This document shows positions 10,482 through 20,943 of a DNA stretch of 64,000 bases, in pieces; position 1 is the stretch's first letter, and every line of letters begins with the position of its first letter. The stretch lies in the NCBI GenBank assembly GCA_021014325.1, contig CM037464.1:7657127-7721126 (forward strand), written 5' to 3'. Source of the stretch: Plazaster borealis (lineage: Eukaryota > Echinodermata > Asteroidea > Forcipulatida > Labidiasteridae). Both the position numbers and the translations under genes were made by a program. The notes below the pieces were generated by a model. That model was not told the DNA's origin, ran no database searches, and worked only from the letters and a program-made list of their open reading frames with translations.

Positions 10482-11930
10482 CCACATGCGGAGGCCGTTA
10501 GGCCGACAGCCTTGTACAGGGTCTGTCACTTCCGGGTTTTATGTGTTTCTTGATATTTTCGTCCAATATTGGACGAACATGGGGGCCCTCGGATATGCTG
10601 GTATGCAGATCATGAATATTTATATCTTTCGTTAACCCCATTGCGGACAACGCAGGATGGGAAGCATTTATGAATGATTCATTTTCGACGTCCAATCACG
10701 AGCTTCCCTCATTATGACCTTTGTACCATGCTTCTCACACAATCATGCACAAGATTCGAACGCCATGGCCGTTGAGCCTGCTTGGACGAGTCCATTTTAT
10801 CTGAGGTTGATCGTATCTTCAAATGTTGTAAACACTTACACTAGAGAACATTCGTAAATGATTATTTTTGCATTGCTAACTGCTTGAGTAGTTTTAATAA
10901 TGTAAATATAAAACATAGAGGCCCAAACTAATATGTTGTTAGTACTGATGGAGAAAGAATTTCAACGGTATGGTTTTCTTTTTCTTTGTTAACGGTAAGC
11001 ATCCCTTCTAAAAATGGAGTGTACTCAAAGCGCGATTACAAAATATTGCGCACCCCCCCCCCCCTATTAGTAAACATGACTTCCGCCACTGGCCAATGGG
11101 GTCTTGTCTTTCGCGCATTATAGTGATGACCTCATGGCTTCAACACAGACACATCAAGACGTTGATTCGGTTAGTACACGCAGCATACACGGACGCACAC
11201 ACAGAGCGGGTGCATATAGCAATACTGTACTGCAGTGCTGGCTGTACACACACACTCACACACACGCAAAAAGATAGCGGGTTTGTGGGCGCTACTGAGC
11301 TCTGGCGGGTTGTGCGGCGCAAAGAAAACAAATAAATAAATGAAGATCAAATAATCTCCAACGCCTTGGTCAAGGCTAAGATGGAGGATGCTCAGAGACT
11401 CAGGCCGTTCATCAATTTGGAGAGCGTATGGGTCAGCTGCGGAGACACGTTACGTGACCGGCTGCAGCAGCACGCTGCATACGTTGGGCATTCGTTCATT
11501 GGCGCTGGCCATTCGTAACGTTCAGCTTTCGTTGGATGGACGCTACGCAAGCGTTGTCATTCTTTACACCGACGCTAGTTAGACGCTCAGCATTTGTTCC
11601 TCATTCGTTGGGCATTCGTCTTATACACCATGAGTTCGCTATGTTTACCGTAGACTCATCGATTATTCTAATACAATATTAACCTGGTATCATTTAAATT
11701 ACAAACATGAATCTGACTGGCAAACTAACATCGATAGCCGTTGTGATTCGAAGTTGCTCCAGTAAATTAGTCCCAGGTTAAACAAACATTAATCATTTGC
11801 TGAAGATGTGGTGTCAATTGCTTTGAACTTTGTTTCGTAAATGCTAGTAAACACAATCAAGTCAATTTTTTCATCATTCAGCAACACATGACTGAATAGC
11901 CTAATGTTTTCATAATTTTAGTGGCTTGTC
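10482..11930. other. Interior of foldback element, no gene seen
   Basis: Contains a C homopolymer near 11044, a CA-rich microsatellite near 11250-11270, and an ATTCGT/CATTCG-rich stretch at 11440-11640 like that at 9440-9640. No ORF has recognisable domains. Confidence 0.35.
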
Positions 11931-12900
11931 ATAATAACACAATCTATGTTGCATGACCCCCAAAACGTTCAGTTTGGCGCATTGATTTGGGACTATTTAG
12001 TGTGTAGCATGTGCCAAACTAATTATCATTATTTGTAAACCGACAGTTGCTTATGAGACTAATGAAGTTTTGGGGTCATGCAGATTGTGTAACTATGAGA
12101 GTTTATTACAACCTGTGGGTTCTTTGCCTCAACTTTTGAGAACACTTCAGTAAATTTAGGCTTTAAATTTTGTCATTATTATTTTGGCTTGGGAAGTGGC
12201 GAGAACGTTCATGAAACTGGCAGCAAGTCGGTTGGGGAAAAAGCACATGGGGGTTACTTTCTTGGGTGTTTAGAAAAAAATTCCAAACGGCTGACCTGCC
12301 AACCTTTAAAGAAATCTGAAGTTTAGTTTTCGAGAAGATATCTGATTATGGTTTTTAAAGGGTGTGTACAACATTGGTAATTGCCAAAGACCTGTATCCA
12401 AACTCGATGTGACCCAACATATACATGAAATAACAAACCTGTGAAAGTTTAAGCTAAATCGGTCTTCGGAGTCATGAGCAAACAGTGAAAAAAAACCTTA
12501 CGTGTTTTAACTTGTTTTCAAACATTGGAATTTATCCCGCAGGATAAATACTATTATTTTACTCATTTCGTAAAAACTATGGCATTTCAAGCAAAACTAT
12601 TTCAAGGGAAGTATTCTACCATGACCATCTTTATATACCATGTAAGTTATGTGCAAATCTGTGAGCATTTATATTTTCATTCTTACCAATGTTGTACACG
12701 CCCTTTAAGAGGCTGAGATACTTTAAGTATATTTTTAGTTTTGTTGAATATTTAGCATTTACCGTTGGTTTCTAAGGGAGTTTTGTGCACCCATGCACTA
12801 AACTAATATTATCATTTTTGTAAACCCACAGTTATACTTTTGAATAATAACGTTTTGTGGGTTATGCAATTGGGTTGTGTAAATATATCAATCTATCCTA
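11930..12900 (-). repeat. Third, partial copy of the foldback arm sequence
   Basis: Same orientation as the right arm, with shared words such as GGGGTCATGCA, TTACAACCTG and GGCTGAGA. It is interrupted by the M1 MITE at 12355-12708. Comparing it with the two uninterrupted arms shows the pre-insertion sequence. Confidence 0.65.
12355..12708 (+). mobile_element. M1-type MITE with demonstrable TTAA target duplication
   Basis: Begins TTAAAGGGTGTGTAC and ends GTACACGCCCTTTAA. The empty site in both uninterrupted arm copies reads GGTTTTCAAGAGGCTGAG (13708-13725 and the complement of 7043-7060). The filled site is GGTTTTTAA, then the element, then TTAAGAGGCTGAG. This supports a TTAA duplication of the kind made by piggyBac-type and some Kolobok or Sola3 transposases. 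Confidence 0.85.
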
Positions 12901-13205
12901 GGGTGTCATGGCCGAGTGGTCAGTTAGCTCATCGGATTCAAGTTCTGGTGGTTTAGTCATCGGGGGGTGTGGGTTCGAGTCCCGGTCATGACGCATGTGT
13001 CCTTGAGCAAGACACCTTATAATAATTGCCAGTCTCTTCACCCAGGGGTAAAATGGGTACCTGCGAGGGTAGAGGTTGATATTGTGTTTGAAAAAGCCTT
13101 CTGAGCGCCACGGCAGTTCGAAGAAGCTGTAAACTTGGAGGGGGAATAACTCGACGGGCCCAGATACTCCACATATCAAATTGAGCAGATAATAAAAGTT
13201 CAAGA
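12901..13205 (+). mobile_element. tRNA-derived SINE
   Basis: The head has a box A-like TGGCCGAGTGGTCAGTTAGC and a box B-like GGTTCGAGTCCC, spaced as in a class II (Leu/Ser-type) tRNA. It is followed by GTGTCCTTGAGCAAGACACC, a motif seen in many invertebrate SINEs, and then a unique body. The cloverleaf is degenerate, so a functional tRNA is unlikely. The 3' limit is approximate. Confidence 0.7.
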
Positions 13206-13966
13206 GTCATTACAAAATTGTCTCCTCACAGTAAAGCTGTGAGACTTCTTAGAATTGTTGGTGTATTTATGAATATTTAGCAATTCCGACTATAAAAGTA
13301 TAACCAATGAGAGTTGATTTAGTTGGGTGCAACCGCTGTGGGTGCACCACACTTAATAGGCCAATTTTCATGCGCCAAGCTAATTACCATAATTTGTAGG
13401 CCCTCAAAATCTTTAGAATAATAACGTTTTGGGGGTCATGCAATTAATAGATATTGTGTAATTATAAGAATCTATCACAACCTGGGGGTTCTGTGTTTCA
13501 ACTTTGATAAATTTAGGCTTTAAAGTTGGTACTATTTGGCTTGTGATTATGCATGAATGCCTCATGGAAACTGGCAGCGAGTCGGTTTGGGAAAAAGCAC
13601 ATTTCGGGGGTGTTTTTTCTAGGGTAATTAGCAAAAATTCCAAATGGCTGACCTACTAAAAATTGAAAAGAAATCTGAAGTTTAGTTGTCTGACAATATA
13701 TCTGTTTGGTTTTCAAGAGGCTGAGAGACTTCTAAATATTTTTTGAGTATTTTTGAATATTTAGCATTTACCATTGTTTGCTATGGGAGTCTATTTAGTG
13801 TGGTGCACCCCTGTGAAATTACCCGATAAGTCTGCCGCCACCAAGCGGCAAGCGGTGCTGTCCACCATGTGCAAGTCAACTCGTTTCCACAATCTCGTTC
13901 CCCCGTAGGGCCAGCCCACACCAACACTCCGTGCTTGGAAAAAGGACGCACGTAGTTCTGAAAATT

Positions 13967-14180
13967 ATTTCCACGAGAAAACGAAATTCTGAAAATTATT
14001 TCCACGGGAAAACGAAATTCTGAAAATTATTTCTACGAGAAAACGAAATTTGTGAAAATTATTTCGGCGAGAAAAAAAAAAATTGAAAATTATTTCGGCG
14101 AGAAAACAAAATTTTGAAAATTATTTCCACGAGAAAACGATATTTTGAAAATTATTTCCGCGAGAAAACGAAATAATTTT
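13967..14180 (-). repeat. Minisatellite in the right arm of the foldback element
   Basis: About seven or eight imperfect units of the same roughly 28-bp motif as in the left arm, in inverse orientation (GAAAATTATTTCCACGAGAA and variants). Unit number and variant order differ from the left arm. Confidence 0.9.
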
Positions 14181-14209
14181 TTTCAGCATGTCACCTCCCG
14201 GGCTCCGTA

Positions 14210-14286
14210 GTGTAGTGCTTATTACCAAGTAAGTTTTTATGGTAATTCATTTTTGGAGTAATTACCAAAGATATACCCTCCGTTAA
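14210..14286 (-). mobile_element. M2 MITE, right half
   Basis: Continues the MITE from 6109-6426 after the GTGTAG duplication. It has TTACCAAGTAAGTTTTTATG and ATTACCAAAGATATACCC, and ends at TTAA 14283-14286. The outer TTAA of each half completes the M2 element. Confidence 0.75.
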
Positions 14287-15962
14287 GTCGAATACAAAAA
14301 ATAAACCTGGAAATGTATAAAATATTATTCGTTATTGTAATAAATTAGTTCTTTAGTTCCAAACGGGAATTCTAAAGACAGGGGTGCTCCACGAGCGATT
14401 TTGGGGTACAAAAAGAATGGAAGGATGTTCAATATACCATGGACAAAGGAATAACAAGAAGTCTCCTTATAAATGCATGTTTGAGAGTGAGCGTGTGTGT
14501 GGGTGTGTGTGTGCCTACCCATTCAAACCGAGGACTTTAACCAAAGGGATCTGGGTGTTTCCGACAGAGTGAGGACGTCCTCGCTTTGCTTTCGTGTAAA
14601 AAACAACCCCAAAACCCCCAACTAAAACTAAGTCCAAACAATGGGAGAACAAAAAGAAGTCCTCTATTTAGTGGATTAACAAACACGTGTGTATGTGTGT
14701 ATGTTTAAACGGTCATTCCGATGAAATCACACGTGGTCTTTTCGGCTCTAAACCAGGCTTATAATCTTGAATTTCATTTCTTGAAACCTACAACATAAAT
14801 GTCACTTTTAAAGAAATGTTAATAATGATACGTGGAAATGTTAAGCGGTTTTGCTTACCACATTTAAATAAAATATCGTTTCACCTATGGTAATCTGACA
14901 CATCACGACTTTCTTGTTTCGTGGTCATTTGTGTAAATCATCATCAGGTCATCAGTGCATAATGAAGACACCAGGGATGAAAGGATATAGGGACTACATC
15001 ATATGTCACGAGTCTAAATATTTAGGTGTAAGCCTACTAAATAGGCTCAACCTTCAGGACACGTGCCGTGCTATCGCGCGTGTTTCCCGCTTGTAATTAC
15101 CGGTAGGCGTACCGTATTCACTATTGGTCTTATTTTTGTAGAGCACTTGGTACGGAATGTTAAATTTATAGCTAAACTAATAAGAGTTCTTAACATATTG
15201 ATGATGAAATATCTGATTCTTACTAGACGGAAACGTCTTACCTATGGCTTGAATATAATCGTTAAGTTCTCAAAGAACAAATCTACTGAGCAAAGTAGAT
15301 ATTTTTACACATGTTGTTATACCGCAAACCGAATATTCATTTAGGGCTGTGTTGTCATGATTATAGTCTGCTTGTGGCTGGGCATGAACTCTTCACAGTT
15401 ACTTTATTTAAACCCTACCATGCAATACCTCAAAACCTATAACCGTTGAGTAATTCTCCAAAACAATTACTTGAATTTAAAAACAAAATCGGTGGATTTT
15501 TATAAATTTTATTCAAAAGATGCATTGCCAAATGAATTACAAAAAGCATCGACGGAATGTAATTGCACCGATGGGTACTTTCCCTAAGTGTAGACAAGTT
15601 TAATTTAAATATTCATTATATCGAAGGCTTTTGCGATTCCAACTAATCAGATTGTTCCCGTCCACTTTTACACTATTTCGGCATGTAGGGTGTGTACAGA
15701 CCGATGAACAGGATTTCTATAAGTCTTTCGCTCGGCTCCACCGGTCTTAACCTTAACCAAGGCGTTTGAGTTTTGTTTTCATTTATGTATTAGTTTTCCC
15801 CACTTTTTTCTTCTTCTTCTTCCCGCCCGAGCTAGCAGTGTGTCGTCTCTGTGCGTTTATTATGTACAAACCGTACATGAAGTGCGTGCGTGGTGTAAGA
15901 TGTATACGTGTATACTCTCTAAACCAACCAGGGCTCGACTTCGCATAGCACTAAGATTCGTC
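14287..15962. other. Intergenic, no gene seen
   Basis: AT-rich. It includes short GT-rich tracts at 14487-14512 and 14688-14702 and a TTC run near 15808. ORFs of 60 to 93 codons show no recognised domain and use AT-rich composition typical of noncoding DNA. Confidence 0.35.
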
Positions 15963-16301
15963 TGAAAGGTATTGTACACTTTTGGTAACAGCTCAAAATC
16001 AGTGTCCGCATTTTGTATGATTCAACATACATGAACATCAAACCTGTGAAAATTTGAGCTCAATTGGTCATCGAGATCACGAGAAAATAGTGTAAAGAGA
16101 CTTTATGTGTTTTCTGTTTTTCCAAAATATCGTGCGTGACAAAAACTATTGTTTTACTCATTTCTCAGAAACGATAGCATTTTCGGCAGAAATATTTTAA
16201 GGAACCCTTTCAACCATTACTTACTATAATTCATGTAAGTTGTGTGTGAATCTGTGAACATTTGTGTTTTTGATCTTACCAATAGTGTACAGGGCCTTTA
16301 A
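15963..16301 (+). mobile_element. M1-type MITE
   Basis: The left terminus AAAGGTATTGTACACTTTTG is preceded by TGAA in place of TTAA. The right terminus GTGTACAGGGCCTTTAA ends at TTAA 16298-16301. It shares internal words with the 12355-12708 copy, including AACCTGTGAAA and ACTCATTTC. Confidence 0.75.
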
Positions 16302-16894
16302 GATGAGTTGTTATAATCGCCATAATAGACCATGGGATGATAGCTCAAATTGTTCAAATCCGTAGTCCCCATTTTGGTACCACGTAAATTGTGTATGTAG
16401 GTATGGAATAAAATACAAAAAATTCATTACTTATTGTTGCTTGGCGAAAATCCTGCATAAAATCCCGAAATGGGGTAATTACGGCGACATTTAGATGATC
16501 TAAAAATCCTCGGAAGCCTGCGATGTGGGTGACGTCATTTGAAGCAGTATTTCGTTTTCGTTCTCACACTATACCATTGCAACATACAGTGTAATTCGTA
16601 AAAACCCTGAATAAAAGTACGCCGATGTTACAGGCTCGTTCAAGACGTTAAAATTAAACACACGCTCAGCAACGTTAAACAAATGGCGTCGTACATGTTG
16701 TAAACAGTCAATAAAATCATGGATTTTCCAGCAAAACTACAACCAGAATTTTGTTGCATGCATGTGTACCGTGAAGAGAGGGAAAGGTGACATCCTTTAC
16801 GTTAATAGGTTGGAGAAAATTCCTGTATTGCTGTGAAAAATGGGCAGAGATTTCTAGCTCTGTGGAGGCTAAAATCGTACAGCGATTTGTCAAT

Positions 16895-17046
16895 TTAGTC
16901 AGAAAAAAAGCCGTGCCACGTTTCAAGGGACATCACCCTACCCCAGTTTGGGTACCATAGAAGGTGTTATCAAAGATTTTGTAACGTGAGCAAAATCAAC
17001 CAAGCCCTCGACAAGCAGACTAAAGATGAGGAGGCTGAAGGTGAGT
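16895..17046 (+). pseudogene. Degenerate duplicate of the first known exon of the nuclease-CXC gene
   Basis: The segment aligns with the exon at 17667-17804, including the upstream TTTAGTCAGAAAAAA and the downstream donor GAAG/GTGAG. Both copies share CAAGCCCTCGACAAGCAGAC. This copy has single-base insertions and an internal deletion that break the frame, while the copy at 17667-17804 stays open. It is therefore read as a dead tandem exon duplicate. Confidence 0.6.
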
Positions 17047-17390
17047 TTTAAAATAAAAATTTATGTCGGAAAGTTTAGAACCCTGGCCTAGGCCCTACTT
17101 GTACTTAAAAATAAAAGTCAGGTTCACTTGTCTGTCATGTCGGTCATGTCGTCAGTGTGTGGGGATGAAAAAATAAAATAAAATTTAATTCAGTTCATGT
17201 AATGATTCATGCTATATAAATTTTTCAATTAATTAGACCATTATGTGATGATGATAGCTCAAATTGCCCAAAACTCAAATACTACCCCCCCCCCGTAACA
17301 AGAGAAGGTGTTCAGTTCAGGCTCATTTTCAAGATGTTGAAAATAAAAGGGGCCGAGAATTCCAGCTGTACAGTGCTTTGCCAATGTCAC

Positions 17391-17466
17391 CGTGGTCAAG
17401 TGGTTAGACTGCAGGACTTGCAATCGGAAGGTTGTTAGTTCAAATCCGCCTCTAACCGCTGATTTC
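17391..17466 (+). mobile_element. tRNA-derived SINE head or tRNA-like relic
   Basis: CGTGGTCAAGTGGTTAGACT (box A-like) and GTTAGTTCAAATCCGC (box B-like) flank a loop reading CTTGCAA, which would give a GCA (Cys) anticodon. The acceptor stem is not convincingly paired, so this is more likely a SINE head than a functional tRNA. Confidence 0.55.
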
Positions 17467-17666
17467 ACAATGACTAGAATTTAAGTATTGTCGTCTAGTT
17501 ACTGAATCACAATTTCTTGATTTGTGCAATTCATAATCAAAGACGTTAAACTAATGTTTGTATGAGAGAGATTGGCTGTTGCCAGCTTGGTGTTTATATC
17601 CCCTTGTGGGAGCTTTGCTGAGTTCCCTTGTTGGGAAGATCATCTTAAAAACAACAAACCATTTAG

Positions 17667-17804
17667 TCAGAAAAAAGCTGTGCGGTGTTTCAAGAGACAT
17701 CATCCTACCCAGTTTGGCTACCAACGAAGATGTTACCAAAGATTTTGTAGCATGCCCTATTAAAATAAAACAAGCCCTCGACAAGCAGACTAAAGAAGCT
17801 GAAG
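17667..17804 (+). CDS. Exon of the FEN1-like nuclease/CXC protein, N-terminal part
   Basis: The exon is open in one frame and reads RKKLCGVSRDIILPSLATNE followed by a Lys/Asp-rich stretch ending KQTKEAE. It ends in a consensus donor GAAG/GTGAGT, leaving one base (G) of the next codon. The acceptor at 18979-18980 supplies AT, giving a continuous frame into the next exon (KEAEDGDVES). The upstream limit is uncertain: an AG at 17665-17666 is conserved in the duplicate exon, but the frame is also open back to an ATG at 17558. Further 5' exons probably exist. Confidence 0.55.
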
Positions 17805-18375
17805 GTGAGTTTTCAAATATTATTTTATGCCAGAAAGTTTAGAACCCTACTTTAGTACTTGTGTTACTTTTCTGTGTGGGGATGAACAAAATAAATAAAG
17901 TAAAATCTAATTCAGTTCATGTGACAATTCATGACTAGATCTATTTTTCAATGTGGTTTCTGAAGGTACATTGTTTTGTAGTTATTGTAGTTGTACCATT
18001 ATTGTTGTACATGTGCATACACTTGCAACATTATTCAGGCAACATTGTTTTTTCTAGTTCATGGGAAGATACAAAATAATATTCCATATCAAAAAATAAA
18101 ACATTATTTGATCTGTTTTAGTCTTGCTCCAGATCACTATCAGAGTATCGCTATTTCTTTTAATATAAGGCATTCCGTTTTGTTGGCATCAGCGTAGTCA
18201 GATTGAGATGAAATAATCCAAGCCATGTGGCATTTCAATCAAGGCAGTGGCTTTTTTACTGTCGACTTTAAAATCATCCCAAATGCTACATATTTTACTG
18301 TACCGCAATTTCGGACTTTAATTCCTACTAAAGAAAATATCCTTGAGAAAACGGAGAAAAAAAAGGAAAAGGTAA

Positions 18376-18575
18376 TACTTTCCATTTAATTTGGGGTTGA
18401 ACAAAGTAAAACATTTACGGCTAGATAGCTCAGTTGGTTAGAGCGCCGGCACATTAATCCGGAGGTCGTTGGTTCGAATCCGACTCTAGTCAATTTGTCT
18501 TTGTTCAACCCCAAATTATTTAAAATTTACTAGTCAGTTTCCCTTGTGGTTTATTACTTGGTACTTTCCATTTAA
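18376..18575 (+). mobile_element. SINE-like insertion with 14-bp flanking repeats around a tRNA-like core
   Basis: The 14-mer TACTTTCCATTTAA occurs at 18376-18389 and 18562-18575 as a candidate target-site duplication. The insert has a tRNA-like sequence at 18419-18492, enclosed by a perfect 19-bp inverted repeat (18388-18406 and 18499-18517, AATTTGGGGTTGAACAAAG). Confidence 0.65.
18419..18492 (+). tRNA. tRNA-like sequence, probably a pseudo-tRNA
   Basis: A cloverleaf can be drawn. The acceptor is GGCTAGA with TCTAGTC (one G-T pair), the D stem is GCTC with GAGC, and the T arm is GTTGG with CCGAC around TTCGAAT. Boxes A and B are excellent. The anticodon stem is CCGGC with TCCGG, with a mismatch at the loop edge. 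The loop ACATTAA has C at position 33 in place of the invariant U, so decoding (nominally ATT, Asn) is doubtful. A Pol III promoter within a SINE is the better reading. Confidence 0.45.
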
Positions 18576-18980
18576 ATGATAGGCTAGTACATGTAGGAGT
18601 AAATTTTTAATAACAAAACAAAAATTGCTTTGGAAACCAAAATTGTAAAGTCAACAAAGGATTTGATTGTGGCTGCAGGTCGTTTCGTTAGCGAAGCGGT
18701 AGCGTACTCCTCTCAGCTACCAAGATGAGGACACTAAAGTTGATAATGTAATGCTTTATGTAGTAGGCCTATTATGTAGTGGCGGCTACTTGTGTCCACG
18801 TCAGAAGGTTGTACATATAGAATCTTCCGGCAAAATAGCGTTTCAGATTTTACCATAGCCAGTAAAATATCCTGTGCCTTCACACAAACTGCCTAGTGCT
18901 ATATTTGCTGAAAATAAATATTTAAATATTTGTAATAAATTTGATTTATAATATTTATTATTTTGTTTCAAATGTTTCAG
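18576..18980. other. Intron of the nuclease-CXC gene
   Basis: AT-rich intron ending in the pyrimidine-rich acceptor TTTTGTTTCAAATGTTTCAG. A GGTCGTTTCGTTAGCGAAGC palindromic word at 18679-18700 may be a repeat relic. Nothing else is seen. Confidence 0.4.
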
Positions 18981-19834
18981 ATGGAGATGTTGAATCAAAT
19001 ACTGATGATGATATTGATGAAGACGATGATACACCGTCACCCAGGAAGAGAATGCTGCTGAGGTCAAGCCTACCTCGGCCAAAATGCAATGGTCGACCCA
19101 TCTCCAACGTACTCGCTAATGAGTGCCTAATTTGCCAACGCAACCAGTATGAAACTGACAGGAGGTCAGGATCTCGACATAAACTACCTCTCAGTAAATG
19201 TGAGCAGATTCAGGCAAGTAGATTTCTGCAAGCAGCTGAAAAACAGCAAAATCATCGCATTTTGACACAAATTGTGGGTAGGGATATGGTGGCAATTGAA
19301 GTCCAATACCACAAGAAATGCTACAGGGACTTCACTCGCTGTGTTTTAGCATTGAAAGATTCCTGTGTGGAAATCGATTCAAGCTATAACCCGTCCTTCA
19401 GTAAATTTTGTGATGAAGTTGTTAAACCCAGATTGATAATCAACCAAGAGCTACTCAGGCTAACAACACTAAACAAAATTTTCATAAAGACTTTGAAGAA
19501 CGAACAAGGAATCCACGCTCTCAGCTACAAAACTCACCGTCTGAAACAAAAACTGAAAATGAAATTCCCGCAGCTGAACTTTGTTCAACCAAGAAATCTC
19601 AATGACAGCGAGATTGTCTTTACTAGTGAACTGCAGACCACAAGTATAGTGGAGCAAGCTGTTGGTGATGAAATGAACAGTAGCTTATGCAGTTCAACTT
19701 CAAGTGACGAGAGCAGTGAGGGCCCTGATTCTCAAATACCTGACCCTGACACCCCTGATCCGAAGAAGAGTACCCCGAATGTGATCCCGTTGTTTGACCA
19801 AACCCTAGTGCAGACTTTGTTCCATGCCTCAAAG
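18981..19834 (+). CDS. Exon of the FEN1-like nuclease/CXC protein: acidic linker and Cys/His module
   Basis: The exon encodes about 284 residues between a TTTCAG acceptor and a CAAAG/GTAAGA donor, and joins the next exon in phase 0 (HASK then ILHNG). It opens with an acidic stretch (SNTDDDIDEDDDTPSPRKR). A probable zinc-binding module follows: ECLICQRNQY at nt 19121-19150, a spacer with HKLPLSKC, and YHKKCYRDF at nt 19307-19333. This C-x2-C...YHxxC layout is, to my knowledge, common at the N-terminus of large multi-copy invertebrate proteins that lack a named domain; that is memory, not a search. The rest is a helical, charged segment and a Ser/Asp/Pro-rich linker (CSSTSSDESSEGPDSQIPDP). Confidence 0.8.
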
Positions 19835-20943
19835 GTAAGAGTTACGTTTTACTCTTTTAATGAATCTAGGACCTTAAGTCTACAGTGTAGGCCTAAAAGT
19901 AGAAATATTTGTGTAATGATGGCCCACCACCACACACAAAAATTTTCTGATTTTTGTGTTACATTTTAATGTGCAGTTTGACCTTGCAATAGAGAAACAT
20001 GTAAAAATTGTATCAATGACTAGTTGGAGCAGTTGTGGAGAAGCCCCTTCTTACCCATTTCTACCAAAGTGGGTTTGTTTAACACTGCGTGCGTTCAGTT
20101 CTCCGCTATGAATGTGAGTCTTGGGTCACCTCTTAAGTCATGGAAAGTAAAATAAATGCTTTTGCTACCTCTTGCTATCAAACCCTCTTGTAAAGCATGT
20201 AAAAACTTGGCAGCTCAAGTTACTTGGGCACATACTCCGAATGCCAGATGATGAACCTGTCCAAATATACACCCAATATACACCACCTCATGGGAAAGGG
20301 AGACTGGGAAGGCATCTCACATCATTTTTGACATAATGTTCAACGCCTGCTTGGAGATGAAGGCATGCTGCAAGCAGACCAAATCGCAACACTTGCCCAA
20401 GATCGCCATAGTTGGAGGAAACTTGCTGTCGCCTGCTCCCCAGCCGTAGGATGATGATTATGATGCTGATATTGGATGTGGTTTGAAAATGCAAACTTAT
20501 GCTACATGTACAGTATGATTAGCCAATCATGTTGGGTTGATCGCAAAAGACACACATTGCTTGTTGGTTGCCAAAGACAATACAAACATGTTATTGTTAA
20601 CATTTTATTGATGATTCATGCAAACTACTTTTTGATTTATTACCTGCTTACTGTTAGTGATGTTCTAAAAATGTCAAGCCAAAATAGATGGTTGTGTACA
20701 TTATTTGAAAGAATTAAAACAAAAATTAATAAATATACACTAACAGTAATCACTTATCCCAAAAATCCTAAAAATATCCCACAATGCTGGATAAACAAGT
20801 GAAATTGAAAACAGGTTTCTAAAGTATAAAATGTATGGTTTTGTAGAATTTTATTGCCATTTGCCAATCATTACACATTACATGTATTTTAATCTTACAT
20901 GTACAGCTGTATACTTAAACCCAAACTAATATTTTTCTTGTAG
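19835..20943. other. Intron of the nuclease-CXC gene containing a LINE relic
   Basis: GT donor at 19835-19836 and acceptor CTTGTAG at 20943. Apart from the LINE fragment at about 20090-20457, it is AT-rich with no other feature. The ORF at 20476-20802 has no recognisable content. Confidence 0.6.
20090..20457 (+). pseudogene. LINE 3' coding relic inside an intron
   Basis: Broken reading frames give peptides typical of the C-terminus of LINE polyproteins: KINAFATSCY, then LGTYSECQMM (frameshifted from a LGH-like form), then RLLGDEGMLQADQIATLAQD followed by RHSWRKLAVAC. Stops and frameshifts separate the blocks. It is a 5'-truncated dead copy on the same strand as the host gene. Confidence 0.65.

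Larger units (their letters stand above)
6427..14209. mobile_element. Foldback-like DNA transposon, 7.8 kb, non-autonomous
   Basis: The element starts TACGGAGCCCGGGAGGTGAC and ends with its exact reverse complement. It is flanked by the 6-bp direct repeat GTGTAG (6421-6426 and 14210-14215). Its terminal inverted repeats run about 6427-7370 and 13320-14209. Each contains a minisatellite and then a unique block that includes GCAAGTCAACTCG or its complement. The flanks are two halves of one MITE, which shows that the whole 7.8 kb arrived as one insertion or grew from one. No transposase is recognised inside. The interior holds SINEs, MITEs, a third partial copy of the arm sequence (about 11930-12900), and microsatellites. 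Tandem repeats inside long inverted arms recall foldback elements (sea urchin TU, Drosophila FB). The superfamily is not determined; the 6-bp duplication also occurs in Polintons, but no Polinton gene is seen. Confidence 0.8.

Noticed and set aside
6427..14209. Polinton/Maverick transposon
   Set aside because: The 6-bp duplication and long inverted ends fit, but no DNA polymerase B, integrase, ATPase or capsid gene is visible and the ends do not start with AG.
17391..17466. Functional tRNA-Cys
   Set aside because: The loop reads GCA, but acceptor pairing is poor and a SINE body-like context follows.
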